Assembly: GCA_049974865.1 (NCBI GenBank)
Contig: JBNGCX010000025.1
Span: forward strand, 1 to 51,041
Length of the DNA: 51,041 bases
DNA from: JAGSOU01 sp049974865
Lineage (GTDB): Bacteria > Pseudomonadota > Alphaproteobacteria > Rhodobacterales > Rhodobacteraceae
Direction: 5' to 3'
The position numbers were made by a program, and so were the translations under genes. The notes below the pieces were generated by a model. The model saw nothing but the letters and a program-made list of their open reading frames with translations. It did no database searches and was not told the origin of the DNA. Position 1 is the stretch's first letter. Every line of letters starts with the position of its first letter. This document shows positions 17,158-25,382 of this stretch, in pieces.

Positions 17158-17318
17158 CCTGACCGTGGTTTAACCACCCGTCTCGCAGACGTCTTGCCTT
17201 GGCTTGTGGTGCCGTCCGCGGGGGTGATGTTTGCCGCCAAGAATGTGCAGCCTGTCGAGCGACGGACGGAAGCGGGCATCGGGACGCGCCTATGAGACTC
17301 CGTAATGCATCCCCCTTT

Positions 17319-18512
17319 TCAACGGAGCGCCAAGCGTCGGTTCCGTCTTGTGAGTGCCACCGCGAGGACGATTGCCGCCGCCAATGGTACCAGTGCCCCG
17401 AACATCAAAGTGAAAAGCATCGCATGCGGGCCGAGCCTCTGTATCAGCAGCGCCCCCAGCATCGGCGCCGCGGCCGAAGCGATGAGCATCGGACGGGCGA
17501 GGTGGCCCATGATCCGGGCATAGTCCCGCGCATCGAACACGGCGAGCGGCAACGCGCCGCGCGCGATCGACCAGAGCCCGTTGCCGGCGCCATAGGCCAC
17601 CAGCGCCGTGCCGGCTGGCACGTCGAGCGCCAGGCCGAGGAACCCGAGCAGCACCAGGGATGTGGCCGCGATCATCGTCCAGATCGGATGGTGCCGGCCG
17701 CGGCCCAGCATTTCCAGCACCCGGGCCCCGACCTGGGCGGGCCCGATCAGGGTGCCAAGGGCCACGGCGGCGGGCAGCGCATAGTCTTCGGCCGTCAGGA
17801 TGGTGATCAGGTGGACCGACCAGATCGAGGCGATCATCGCCAGCGTCGCCCCCGCGACGGCGATGCACCAGAACCGGATGTCGAAGAAGTTCGGCGGCCG
17901 GGGCGTGGCCGCCGCCGCATCCGTTGGCTCCCCGCCCGGGGTCGGCGCCACGCGCGGCAGGGCGAACCAACAGAGCGGAAGGGTCACCGCCAGGTGCAGC
18001 CCCGCATAGGCGAAACAGGTGGCGCGCCAGCCGACCGCCTCGACCAGGAAGGCCGAAATGGGCCAGCAGACGGTGCTGGCGAAGCCGCCCCACAGGGTGA
18101 GGGCGGTGATCGCAGACCGGGCCTCGCGGCCGTAGATTCGTCCGAGGGTCGAGAAGGCCGCGTCATAGAGGCCCGCCGCCATCCCCAGCCCAAGCACCGC
18201 CCAGGCCGCCAGATACATCGGCAGCGACCGGGACAGCCCCAGCAGGACCAGCCCGCCGGCGATCAGCGCCATCCCGGCGACGAGGACCCGCCGGCCCCCG
18301 TCGCGCTGAATGAGGCGGCCGATCCGGCCGGCCGCCAGCCCCGACACCAGCAAGCCCAGCGACACGCCCGCCGTGACCTCCCCCGCGGTCCAGCCGGTCT
18401 CGGCCCGGATCGGGCCGGACAGGACGGCCAGCAGGTAAAAGGTGCTGCCCCAGGTCAGGATCATGACGATGCCAAGGGCGGAGATCACCCGCATGCGTTC
18501 GGAGAGGATCAT
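17319..18512 (-). CDS. MFS transporter of the ars operon (ArsK-like candidate)
   Basis: This major facilitator transporter of 397 residues with about twelve membrane segments is the last gene of the leftward ars cluster. Recognisable parts are the helix 1 LGIVMILTWGSTFYLLAVL, motif A-like GRIGRLIQRDGGRRVLV, and a second half beginning after an Ala/Pro-rich central loop near residue 205. MFS proteins in ars operons include ArsK (exports As(III), Sb(III) and trivalent organoarsenicals) and ArsJ (exports 1-arseno-3-phosphoglycerate). No GAPDH gene is adjacent, which argues against ArsJ. Its position after the flavoprotein suggests it exports that enzyme's product or As(III). The start could also be the Met at 18494. 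Confidence 0.85.
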   Translation of the reverse strand: MILSERMRVISALGIVMILTWGSTFYLLAVLSGPIRAETGWTAGEVTAGVSLGLLVSGLAAGRIGRLIQRDGGRRVLVAGMALIAGGLVLLGLSRSLPMYLAAWAVLGLGMAAGLYDAAFSTLGRIYGREARSAITALTLWGGFASTVCWPISAFLVEAVGWRATCFAYAGLHLAVTLPLCWFALPRVAPTPGGEPTDAAAATPRPPNFFDIRFWCIAVAGATLAMIASIWSVHLITILTAEDYALPAAVALGTLIGPAQVGARVLEMLGRGRHHPIWTMIAATSLVLLGFLGLALDVPAGTALVAYGAGNGLWSIARGALPLAVFDARDYARIMGHLARPMLIASAAAPMLGALLIQRLGPHAMLFTLMFGALVPLAAAIVLAVALTRRNRRLALR

Positions 18513-18589
18513 CGGCGTGCCGTGCCTTCTGTGGTCGGTTCGGTTTCACAGTGGCCGCCCGTCTTGGCCACAGGGTTTGCCTGTTCGCC

Positions 18590-19942
18590 TCAGGCGCAGC
18601 AGGCGACGGGCGCGGCCTCGCGCGGGGCGCCGCAGCAAGCGGTTTCCGCCGCTCCGCCCAGGCCCCGCGCTGCGGCCGAGAGGGACGGGCCGGTCTTGCA
18701 CACGCCGGTCTCGGGCAATTTCAGCCGCACCTCGCGCGCCGCGACCGGGTCGCCGGCCAATTCGGCGACAACCGAGCGGACCTGCTCGTACCCCGTCGTC
18801 ATCAGGAAGGTCGGCGCGCGGCCGTAGCTTTTCATCCCGACGATGTAGAAATCCTTTTCGGGGTGGGCCAGTTCGACCACGCCATGCGGACGGACCGTGC
18901 CGCAGGAATGCAGGTTCGGGTCGATCAGCGGTGCCAGGTCGGGCGTGGTTTCCACGACCGGGTCGAGGCGCAGCCGCAGTTCCGACAGCATCCCCAGGTC
19001 GGGGCGGAACCCGGTGGCCACGATGATCCGGTCGACGTCGAAGCGCTTGTCCTCGTCGCCGGCCTTGCCCTCGACCTGCAGCGCGTGGCCGTGGGCGGCC
19101 AGACGGTGGACGGTGAAAGGCGACAGAAGGGTCGCGCGCCCGTTGCGCAGCGCCTCGGCCGCGCGCAAACCCAGCAGGCCCCGGCCCGGCAGCGCGTCGT
19201 TCAGCCCGCCACCCAGCAGCCGGTCGATCCCGCCCGAGCGGGTCGCCCAGGTGATCCGCGTGCCCGGCGACTGATCCTGCAACTCGATCAGGTCAAGCGC
19301 GGCGTTGATGGCGGAATGCCCGGCGCCGATCACCAGCGTATGCCGCCCTTCGTATTCGGCCCGCTCGGTGCCGAGCACATCCGGGATGCCGTAGGCGATG
19401 CGGTCGGCGTTCTCGACCTCGCCCTCCGCCGGCAGGCCGTCGCGCCCGATCAGGTTGGGCCGCACCCAGGTGCCCGAGGCGTCGATCACGGCGCGCGCCA
19501 GCGTGCGGTGCTGTGTGCCCGCGCCATCGCGCCAGACGATCACGAAAGGCGCGTCTTCGCGGCCCTCCGAGGTCAGCTTGGAGCGGTCTTGCCGGGTGAT
19601 CGCCGTGACCTCGGCATTCAGCCGCAGGCGGGGCGCGATCGCGGGATGCGCCGCCAGCGGAGCGAGGTAATCCCGGATCAATTCTTCCCCGGTGGGAAGG
19701 TACTCTGGGTCGGGCATCTGCCAGCCCCCGGCCTCGAGCAGCGCCCGCGCGGCGGCATCGACGTTGAACTCCCAGGGCGAGAACACGCGCACATGCGCCC
19801 ATTCGGCAATCGTCGCGCCGACCTGCGCGCCGCGCTCGAAGACCAGGGGCGTCAGGTCGCGCTCCAACAGCCGGGCCGCGGCGGCGAGGCCGACGGGGCC
19901 GGCCCCGATGACGGCGACCGGGAGGGGTGTTTTCGTGGTCAT
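18590..19942 (-). CDS. Arsenic-associated flavoprotein monooxygenase (ArsO-like)
   Basis: This FAD- and NAD(P)H-dependent oxidoreductase of 450 residues resembles flavin monooxygenases and thioredoxin reductase-fold enzymes. The FAD dinucleotide fold opens the protein (PVAVIGAGPVGLAAAARLLE), a second nucleotide fold appears as HTLVIGAGHSAINAAL, and an ATGFRPDLG motif marks the C-terminal FAD contact. The last 20 residues contain two Cys-Cys pairs (TACCG and VACCA), a plausible site for As(III) or another soft metal. Such flavoproteins recur beside arsR; some (ArsO, ArsV) are linked to oxidation or resistance to arsenicals. The ATG at 19942 has GGAAGGA with 6 nt spacing. It sits 48 nt after arsR and should be co-transcribed with it. 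Confidence 0.85.
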   Translation of the reverse strand: MTTKTPLPVAVIGAGPVGLAAAARLLERDLTPLVFERGAQVGATIAEWAHVRVFSPWEFNVDAAARALLEAGGWQMPDPEYLPTGEELIRDYLAPLAAHPAIAPRLRLNAEVTAITRQDRSKLTSEGREDAPFVIVWRDGAGTQHRTLARAVIDASGTWVRPNLIGRDGLPAEGEVENADRIAYGIPDVLGTERAEYEGRHTLVIGAGHSAINAALDLIELQDQSPGTRITWATRSGGIDRLLGGGLNDALPGRGLLGLRAAEALRNGRATLLSPFTVHRLAAHGHALQVEGKAGDEDKRFDVDRIIVATGFRPDLGMLSELRLRLDPVVETTPDLAPLIDPNLHSCGTVRPHGVVELAHPEKDFYIVGMKSYGRAPTFLMTTGYEQVRSVVAELAGDPVAAREVRLKLPETGVCKTGPSLSAAARGLGGAAETACCGAPREAAPVACCA

Positions 19943-19990
19943 GTCCATTCCTTCCATTTTTCCAGTATATTCGAATTAGAACCCAAATTT

Positions 19991-20332
19991 TTACGCTGCG
20001 CTGCCCGGCGATGCCTCCTCCGGCATTTCGCCGGACTGGACTTCGAACTCGTCGGCGCAGCACTCGTCCGCCAGGAAACCCAGAAGCGCCTGCATCGCCG
20101 AGTATTCGGCGTGGCAGATCAGGCTGGTCCCGGCGCGCTCCTGCCGGACCAGCCCGGTATCGACCAGGCGCTTCAGGTGGTGCGACAGGGTCGAGGCCGG
20201 CATGTTGAGCCGCTCCTGCAGCTGCCCCACGGCCAACCCGTTTCGCCCGGCCCGGACCAGGGTGCGGTAGATGGTCAAACGTGTGGCGTTGCCGATCGCC
20301 TCAAGCTGGCGGGATGCTATTTCGATGTTCAT
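19991..20332 (-). CDS. arsR: ArsR family repressor
   Basis: This 113-residue ArsR/SmtB-type repressor should release DNA on binding As(III) or Sb(III). The winged HTH is clear: LEAIGNATRLTIYRTLVRAG, then the recognition helix MPASTLSHHLKRL, then the wing LVRQERAGTSLICHAEY. The classical ELCVCDL metal site is absent. Instead a vicinal pair Cys91-Cys92 lies near the C-terminus (ADECCADEF), with Cys73 earlier, which resembles the Acidithiobacillus ArsR arrangement. There is no Shine-Dalgarno sequence before the ATG at 20332, and the predicted -10 element ends only a few bases upstream, so the message may be leaderless. Confidence 0.93.
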   Translation of the reverse strand: MNIEIASRQLEAIGNATRLTIYRTLVRAGRNGLAVGQLQERLNMPASTLSHHLKRLVDTGLVRQERAGTSLICHAEYSAMQALLGFLADECCADEFEVQSGEMPEEASPGSAA

Positions 20333-20398
20333 GGAAGCAAAATGGGCCCGCAGATCGACCGCGTCAAGGGTTAATTCGAAAAAAGTCGAAATAGCATC
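20313..20398 (-). promoter_or_regulatory. arsR promoter with flanking 13-bp inverted repeat
   Basis: TCGAAATAGCATC at 20386-20398 is the exact reverse complement of GATGCTATTTCGA at 20313-20325. The first copy lies upstream of arsR and the second in arsR codons 3-7. Their centres are 73 bp apart, about seven helical turns. Between them, read leftward, are TTGACG (20367-20362) and a weak -10 CATTTT (20344-20339) with 17-bp spacing. A further dyad TTCGA-N6-TCGAA at 20375-20390 overlaps the upstream copy and is a likely ArsR site. Confidence 0.6.
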
Positions 20399-20473
20399 TG
20401 GGTCCGGGCATCCCTGCAGCGTCAGCGCCGGCGGAGGCGCAGTTGGGCTGCCGCGCCCCGCGCTGCACCTCGG

Positions 20474-21493
20474 TCATTGCGGGAACCGGCCCCTTGTCCG
20501 ATTGGCCAAGGCGACCAGCGACAGCATGACGGGCACCTCGACCAGGACGCCGACGACAGTGACCAGCGCCGCCCCGGAATCGAGCCCGAAGAGGCCGATC
20601 GCCACCGCCACCGCCAGTTCGAAGAAATTCGAGGTGCCAATCAGCGCGCAGGGGGCGGCGACCGGATGCGGCACGCGCCAGATCCAGGCCCAGCCGTAGG
20701 CGATTGCGAAAATGCCGTAGGACTGGATCAGGATCGGCGTCGCCAAGAGCAGGATGAGAAAGGGCTGAGCAAGGATGACCGGCCCCTGAAAGCCGAACAG
20801 CAGAACGACCGTCAGCAGAAGCCCGATCACCGACGCCGGTTTGAGCCGCGCCGTGAAACGCGCCACCGCTGCCGCACCGCCGCGCGCGACCAGCCGCCGC
20901 CTCGTCAGCGCCCCGGCCAGAAGCGGGATCACGACGTAGAGTCCCACCGACAGCAGCAGCGTATCCCAGGGCACCGCGACCTCGGTCACCCCGAGCAGGA
21001 ACGCCACGATCGGGGCAAAGGCGAAGATCATGATCAGGTCGTTCAAAGACACCTGGACCAGCGTATAGTTCGGGTCGCCCCGGGTCAGCTGCGACCAGAC
21101 GAAGACCATCGCGGTGCAAGGTGCCGCCCCCAGCAGGATCAGCCCGGCGACATACTCCGTGCCCCTGCCCGGCTCGATGAACCCGGCGAAGACGTGCTGG
21201 AAGAAGAGGATGCCGAGCGCGGCCATCGTGAAAGGCTTGATCAGCCAGTTCACCGCCAGCGTGATGATCAGCCCCTTTGGGCGCTGGCCGACATCGCCGA
21301 GGCTCGAGAAATCGACCGCGACCATCATCGGATAGACCATCGCCCAGATGAGGATGGCGACGACGAGATTGACGCTGGCATATTCCAGCGCCGCCAGACC
21401 CTGAAAGAGGCCAGGCAAGGCCGCGCCGAGGGTGAGGCCGGCAAGAATGGCAAGCCCGACCCACACCGAAAGAAAACGATCGAAGATTGACAC
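20474..21493 (-). CDS. acr3: Arsenite efflux permease Acr3
   Basis: This membrane carrier of the BART superfamily has about ten helices and exports As(III). Two functional residues known from Acr3 can be placed: the Cys in LGAAPCTAMVFVW (helix 4) and the Glu in TSNFFELAVAV (helix 9). Length is about 339 residues from a GTG at 21493 that has AGGGGG 7 nt upstream. The ATG at 21544 is an alternative but adds an untypical hydrophilic N-terminus. It is the first gene of the leftward ars set, 141 bp before arsR, and divergent from aioX. It lets the cell expel arsenite that escapes oxidation. Confidence 0.94.
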   Translation of the reverse strand: MSIFDRFLSVWVGLAILAGLTLGAALPGLFQGLAALEYASVNLVVAILIWAMVYPMMVAVDFSSLGDVGQRPKGLIITLAVNWLIKPFTMAALGILFFQHVFAGFIEPGRGTEYVAGLILLGAAPCTAMVFVWSQLTRGDPNYTLVQVSLNDLIMIFAFAPIVAFLLGVTEVAVPWDTLLLSVGLYVVIPLLAGALTRRRLVARGGAAAVARFTARLKPASVIGLLLTVVLLFGFQGPVILAQPFLILLLATPILIQSYGIFAIAYGWAWIWRVPHPVAAPCALIGTSNFFELAVAVAIGLFGLDSGAALVTVVGVLVEVPVMLSLVALANRTRGRFPQ

Positions 21494-21746
21494 CCCTATG
21501 CCCCCTGCACACTGAATTTCCGGCACCTTTTCTCGGTCGCGCATGATCCGGCATCGGCGGGCGGAGGCAAGCCCTTATCCGGCCGAGCATCGGATTTCTT
21601 TGGCCTCGGAGCCATGGCTGTTGAGGGCTTCAGGGTGGACCCGCGATGACGACGATGCAGGAAACGCGGCGTTTGTCGATCCCATTTGAACGGGATTGCC
21701 CAGCATCGCACAAGCGGCGTAGGCTTCCCTGCGGGGAGGAATGCAC
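21494..21746. promoter_or_regulatory. Divergent acr3 / aioX control region
   Basis: This gap of about 250 bp separates leftward acr3 from rightward aioX and must hold both promoters. I see a short dyad ATCCC-N8-GGGAT near 21679-21696 and the aioX ribosome site GGGGAGGA at 21733-21740. I cannot place -35 or -10 elements confidently. Confidence 0.4.
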
Positions 21747-22589
21747 ATGAGACGAAGGGAGATGATCGGGGCGGTTGCCGCATCCGCAGCCCTGACGCTG
21801 CCCTCGGCCCTGCGGGCGCAGCAGTTGTTCAGGCTCGCCCTGACCCCGGTCTTCCTCGACAACGATGCGGCGGTGATCGAGCGGCTTCGGCACGCGCTCT
21901 CGGAAGGGATGGGACGCGACATCGACCTCGTTCAGCGCAGGACCTACCAAGAGATTACCGGGGCGCTGCTGGATGGGTCCGTCGATGCCGCATGGGTGTG
22001 CGGCTACCCCTTCCTGCAGCACCGGAACCAGTTGTCCCTGCTCGGCGTGCCCGTCTGGCGCGGCCAACCCCGCTACCAATCCTACCTCATCTCGTCGGCC
22101 GGGGACGAGGCCACCGGCCTCGAAGATCTGCGCGGCGGCATGCATGCCTTTTCCGATCCCGACAGCAATTCCGGCTTCCTCGTCACGGCGTCGGATCTGG
22201 CCAGGATGGGCCAAACGCCCGAAGCCTTCTTCGCGCGCACCATTTTTACATGGGGGCACAGGAACGTGGTGCGGGCGGTGGCCGGCGGCCTCGTCCGGTC
22301 GGGCAGCGTCGACGGGTATGTCTGGGAGGCGCTCGCGGCGGTCGAGCCTGACCTGGTGGCGCGGACGCGGATCGTTTCCCGCTCCGAATGGCTGGGCTTC
22401 CCGCCCTTCGCGGCGCGGACGGACCGCATGGGAGATGCCGACGTCACGGCCTTGCAGCGCGCGCTGCTTGCGATGGATGGCACCCCGGCCGGGCGCGAGG
22501 CGCTCGACCTGCTCTTCCTCGACCGGATCGCGGAGCCCGACGTCCGGCTTTTCGACGGCATCGCCGCGCGCATGGCTGAACTCGGATAG
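21747..22589 (+). CDS. aioX: Periplasmic arsenite-sensing protein AioX
   Basis: This PhnD/SsuA-type periplasmic binding protein is known from Agrobacterium and Rhizobium NT-26 to bind As(III) and signal through AioS. The export signal MRRREMIGAVAASAAL with cleavage after ALRA carries an Arg pair and could use Sec or Tat. The mature protein has a single cysteine, in VDAAWVCGYPF, consistent with the one essential Cys reported for AioX. DLRGGMHAFSDPDSNSG is the ligand-binding loop typical of this family. The ATG at 21747 lies 6 nt after GGGGAGGA; one at 21741 abuts it. It begins a tight operon, 5 nt before aioS. Confidence 0.92.
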   Translation: MRRREMIGAVAASAALTLPSALRAQQLFRLALTPVFLDNDAAVIERLRHALSEGMGRDIDLVQRRTYQEITGALLDGSVDAAWVCGYPFLQHRNQLSLLGVPVWRGQPRYQSYLISSAGDEATGLEDLRGGMHAFSDPDSNSGFLVTASDLARMGQTPEAFFARTIFTWGHRNVVRAVAGGLVRSGSVDGYVWEALAAVEPDLVARTRIVSRSEWLGFPPFAARTDRMGDADVTALQRALLAMDGTPAGREALDLLFLDRIAEPDVRLFDGIAARMAELG

Positions 22590-22594
22590 GACCG

Positions 22595-24016
22595 ATGAAG
22601 CACCGCACGATCAGCCACATTCCGATCACGCTTCGGGTCGCCCTGGCCATGGGCGTGCTGATGATCGTCCTGGGCATGGTCGCGTCGCAACAGGTGCTAA
22701 GGTCGCTCAGCCGCCTGCACGACGACAGGCTCCGGGAAATCGCGCGGCTGCATGTCGAGGGGCTTTCGGTCGCGCTCGGACCGCTGGTTCTGCACAAGGA
22801 CGTGTGGGAGGTCTACGATACGCTGGACAGGGCAAGGGCAGCATCCGACGGCCAGCGGATGCTGTTCACGGTCGTCGCCGATGACCGCAACAGGGTTCTG
22901 GCCGCGACCGACCCGCTCCGCGCGCCCGTGGACAGCGACGCCGCGCCTTTTTCCAAGGATGCGTCGGACCTGTCCGGGCTGACCGCCTCGGGCAACGCGC
23001 CGCAGGTGCGGGTGCGTGCGCCGCTGCTGGTGGCGGGGCGCACGGTTGGCCAGATCGTGACGGAGATCGATGTCGGCGACCTGCTGGCCGAACGGCAGCG
23101 GGTCACGCTGTACCTTCTCCTCGCCAATGCGGGGGCCACCGCGCTGCTTGCCTTCGCGGGGTATTTCCTCGTGGCGCGGATGCTCAAGCCGGTGACCCTG
23201 CTTGCCCAGCATATGGACGATGCCGGCGGCGCCCCAAGCCGGATACCCGAATCCGAGATCCCGAAGTCCGACACCGAACTGGCCCGGCTGCTGCGGACCT
23301 TCAACACGATGACCGGGGCGATCGACGCGCGCTCCGAAGCCGAGAAACGCCTTGCCGAACGCGAGCGTTTCGTCAGCCTCGGGCGGTTGTCCTCGTCGCT
23401 CGCGCATGAGATCAACAACCCGCTCGGCGGCCTTCTGAATACCGTGGACACGATCCGCGCCTATGCCAACCGGCCCGAGGTGGTTCAGAAATCCGTCGAG
23501 CTTCTGGAACGGGGCCTCGTGCATCTGAAGGACGTGAGCCGGGCCATCCTGGACGAGAACCGCCTGGACCGGGCCGGGCTTCCTTTGCGGCCGACGGATT
23601 TCGACGATCTGAAACTGCTGTTCGAACCCGAGGCCGCACGGAAGGGGCAGAGCCTCGACTGGCAGGTTCAGGCAGACGCGGCGGACATGTCGTCGCTCCC
23701 GGCCGCGCCGGTGCGCCAGATCGTTCTCAACCTGCTTCTGAACGCGTCCGCGGCGGCGCCCGAAGGCGGCAGGATCAGCCTGAGCGTCAGAGACCGGGAG
23801 GGCGGGATCGAACTGACCATCACCGACGATGGGCGGGGCCTGAACGCGCAGGACCTCGACCGCCTGATGTCCTCGGCGCCGGTTGCGCCCGGCGGCGGCG
23901 TTGGCCTGCGGCTCGTCCATGATCTTGTCGCCGGTCTCCGGGGGCGCATCCAGCATGGCAGGGATGCTGGTCGGACCTCGCTGGTGGTATTTCTCCCGAA
24001 GGGAGAGGCCGCATGA
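22595..24016 (+). CDS. aioS: Arsenite-responsive sensor histidine kinase AioS
   Basis: This membrane histidine kinase has 473 residues. Helix one (about residues 10-32) and helix two (about 172-194) flank a periplasmic domain that should contact AioX. A HAMP region follows to about residue 250. The phosphoacceptor is His271 in the H-box SSLAHEINNPLGG. The N-box reads LNLLLNASAAAP and the G-boxes DDGRGLNAQD and GGGVGLRLVHDL. It overlaps aioR by an ATGA, so the pair is translationally coupled. Its role is to phosphorylate AioR when AioX carries arsenite. Confidence 0.93.
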   Translation: MKHRTISHIPITLRVALAMGVLMIVLGMVASQQVLRSLSRLHDDRLREIARLHVEGLSVALGPLVLHKDVWEVYDTLDRARAASDGQRMLFTVVADDRNRVLAATDPLRAPVDSDAAPFSKDASDLSGLTASGNAPQVRVRAPLLVAGRTVGQIVTEIDVGDLLAERQRVTLYLLLANAGATALLAFAGYFLVARMLKPVTLLAQHMDDAGGAPSRIPESEIPKSDTELARLLRTFNTMTGAIDARSEAEKRLAERERFVSLGRLSSSLAHEINNPLGGLLNTVDTIRAYANRPEVVQKSVELLERGLVHLKDVSRAILDENRLDRAGLPLRPTDFDDLKLLFEPEAARKGQSLDWQVQADAADMSSLPAAPVRQIVLNLLLNASAAAPEGGRISLSVRDREGGIELTITDDGRGLNAQDLDRLMSSAPVAPGGGVGLRLVHDLVAGLRGRIQHGRDAGRTSLVVFLPKGEAA

Positions 24017-25233
24017 CCCTGCAAGGGCGGCATATCGTTCTGGTCGAGGATGACGAGATCATGGGCGGGTCGATCCACCAGCGCCTGGAACTGGAGGGGG
24101 CCTCCGTCACCTGGGTCAAGATGATGGGGCGCGGGCTGTCCGCGATCCGCACCCCGCGCCGGCCGGTCGACGGCGTGGTCTGCGACATCCGCCTGCCCGA
24201 CGGCACGGGCGAGGAACTCTACGAAGCGCTCTGCCGCACCACGACCCCGCCGCCCTTCCTGTTCATCACCGGCCAAGGGGGCATCGACCAGGCCGTGCGC
24301 CTCTTGCGCGCGGGGGCGGCAGACTACATCACCAAGCCGTTCGACATGGGCGGCTTCCTCGACCGGCTGGCGCTGATCCTGCGCCCCGAGGAAAATGTCG
24401 ATCTGCCCCCTCAAACCGGTATTTCGGCCGGGGCGCGCCGGGTCGATGCGCTGGCTGCCGAATATGCGGCGGGCGATCACCCGGTCCTGATCCAAGGCGA
24501 AAGGGGCCTGGGCAAGGCGCGCCTGGCGCGCAGGATTCATGACGCCTCGGAGCGTCGCGCCGCCCCCTTCATCGAGGTCAATGCACATCGCAGCGACCGG
24601 GTCGACCCGCTGCTGATCGGCGCCATCGCCGAGGTCGGCGAAGGAACCCTGCACATCAACGGGCTGGGGAACCTTTCGCAGGCGTCACAGGAGCGTCTCA
24701 TCGAGGCCCTGGCGGCGGGCGCGCCGTTTCGGGCCATCGCGTCGTCCTGGCCTGCCATCGACGAGCGCGTTGCCGCAGGGGGCCTGCGAGCGGATCTCCT
24801 GTATCTGTTCAAGACGCATGAGATCTTCGTTCCGCCGCTTTCTGAGCGGCCCGAAGACGCCGCATGGCTGGCCAAGCAGTTCTTCGCCACGCTGAACCAC
24901 CGGCGCGACCCGCCGCTCAAGGGCCTTTCCTCTCATGCCGAGAGCGCCATCCGCACCCATGACTGGCCCGGCAATGGCCGGGAGCTTCGGGCGCGGATGC
25001 TTCGGGCGGTCGAAGCCGCGCGGGGAGACTGGCTGTTCCCCGCCGACATCTTCCCGGAACTCGGGGCGGAGAGCGATCGCTTCTCGACGCTCGCCGAGGC
25101 GCGCGAGGCCGCCGAGCGGCAGCAGATCATCGCGGCCTTGACCCGGACGGACGGCCATATCCTCGAGGCGGCGAAGCTGCTGAAGGTGTCGCGCACGACT
25201 CTGTGGGAAAAGATGCAGAAATTCGGCCTCTGA
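24013..25233 (+). CDS. aioR: Response regulator AioR, NtrC-like with degenerate AAA+ domain
   Basis: This 406-residue NtrC-type response regulator is expected to activate the aio promoter. The receiver domain has acidic VEDDE, Asp58 in CDIRLPDG, and the conserved TKPF lysine near residue 108. The AAA+ domain keeps Walker A (GERGLGKA, 162-169) but has lost several key parts. The GAFTGA loop and about 24 residues around it are missing between VNAHRSD and GEGTLH. Walker B reads GTLHINGLGN instead of GTLFLDEIG, so the acidic pair is gone. One arginine finger is replaced (LRADLLYLF). A Fis-type HTH closes the protein (HILEAAKLLKVSRTTLWEKMQKF). It can bind DNA but should not remodel sigma-54 holoenzyme, which recalls Rhodobacter capsulatus NtrC and HupR. 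Confidence 0.92.
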   Translation: MTLQGRHIVLVEDDEIMGGSIHQRLELEGASVTWVKMMGRGLSAIRTPRRPVDGVVCDIRLPDGTGEELYEALCRTTTPPPFLFITGQGGIDQAVRLLRAGAADYITKPFDMGGFLDRLALILRPEENVDLPPQTGISAGARRVDALAAEYAAGDHPVLIQGERGLGKARLARRIHDASERRAAPFIEVNAHRSDRVDPLLIGAIAEVGEGTLHINGLGNLSQASQERLIEALAAGAPFRAIASSWPAIDERVAAGGLRADLLYLFKTHEIFVPPLSERPEDAAWLAKQFFATLNHRRDPPLKGLSSHAESAIRTHDWPGNGRELRARMLRAVEAARGDWLFPADIFPELGAESDRFSTLAEAREAAERQQIIAALTRTDGHILEAAKLLKVSRTTLWEKMQKFGL

Positions 25234-25247
25234 CCCACCGCCGAAAT

Positions 25248-25352
25248 GTTCGGATTTCCGAACGCCGAAAAAATCCCTTTGGTATCAAGACAGAGCCGCA
25301 GCGCGGCATCGCCTCCCAACGCGTCGGCAGGGCCCGCATTCGCGCCTAGCAT
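25248..25352 (+). promoter_or_regulatory. aioBA promoter with candidate AioR site
   Basis: A dyad GTTCGGA-TT-TCCGAAC lies at 25248-25263, just after the aioR stop and about 120 bp before aioB, where an NtrC-type activator would bind. Downstream, TCGGCA (25324-25329) and TAGCAT (25347-25352) make a sigma-70-like pair with exactly 17-bp spacing. A weak sigma-54-like GG-N10-GC pair (25330-25343) overlaps it, so sigma-54 cannot be excluded from this sequence alone. Confidence 0.5.
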
Positions 25353-25382
25353 GGTCTCAGAAAAGCAAGGGAGGGTTTTTCG

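Noticed and set aside
25264..25382. Canonical sigma-54 promoter before aioB
   Set aside because: Only a weak GG-N10-GC pair (25330-25343) with poor flanking matches is present, so I did not call it as a sigma-54 promoter.
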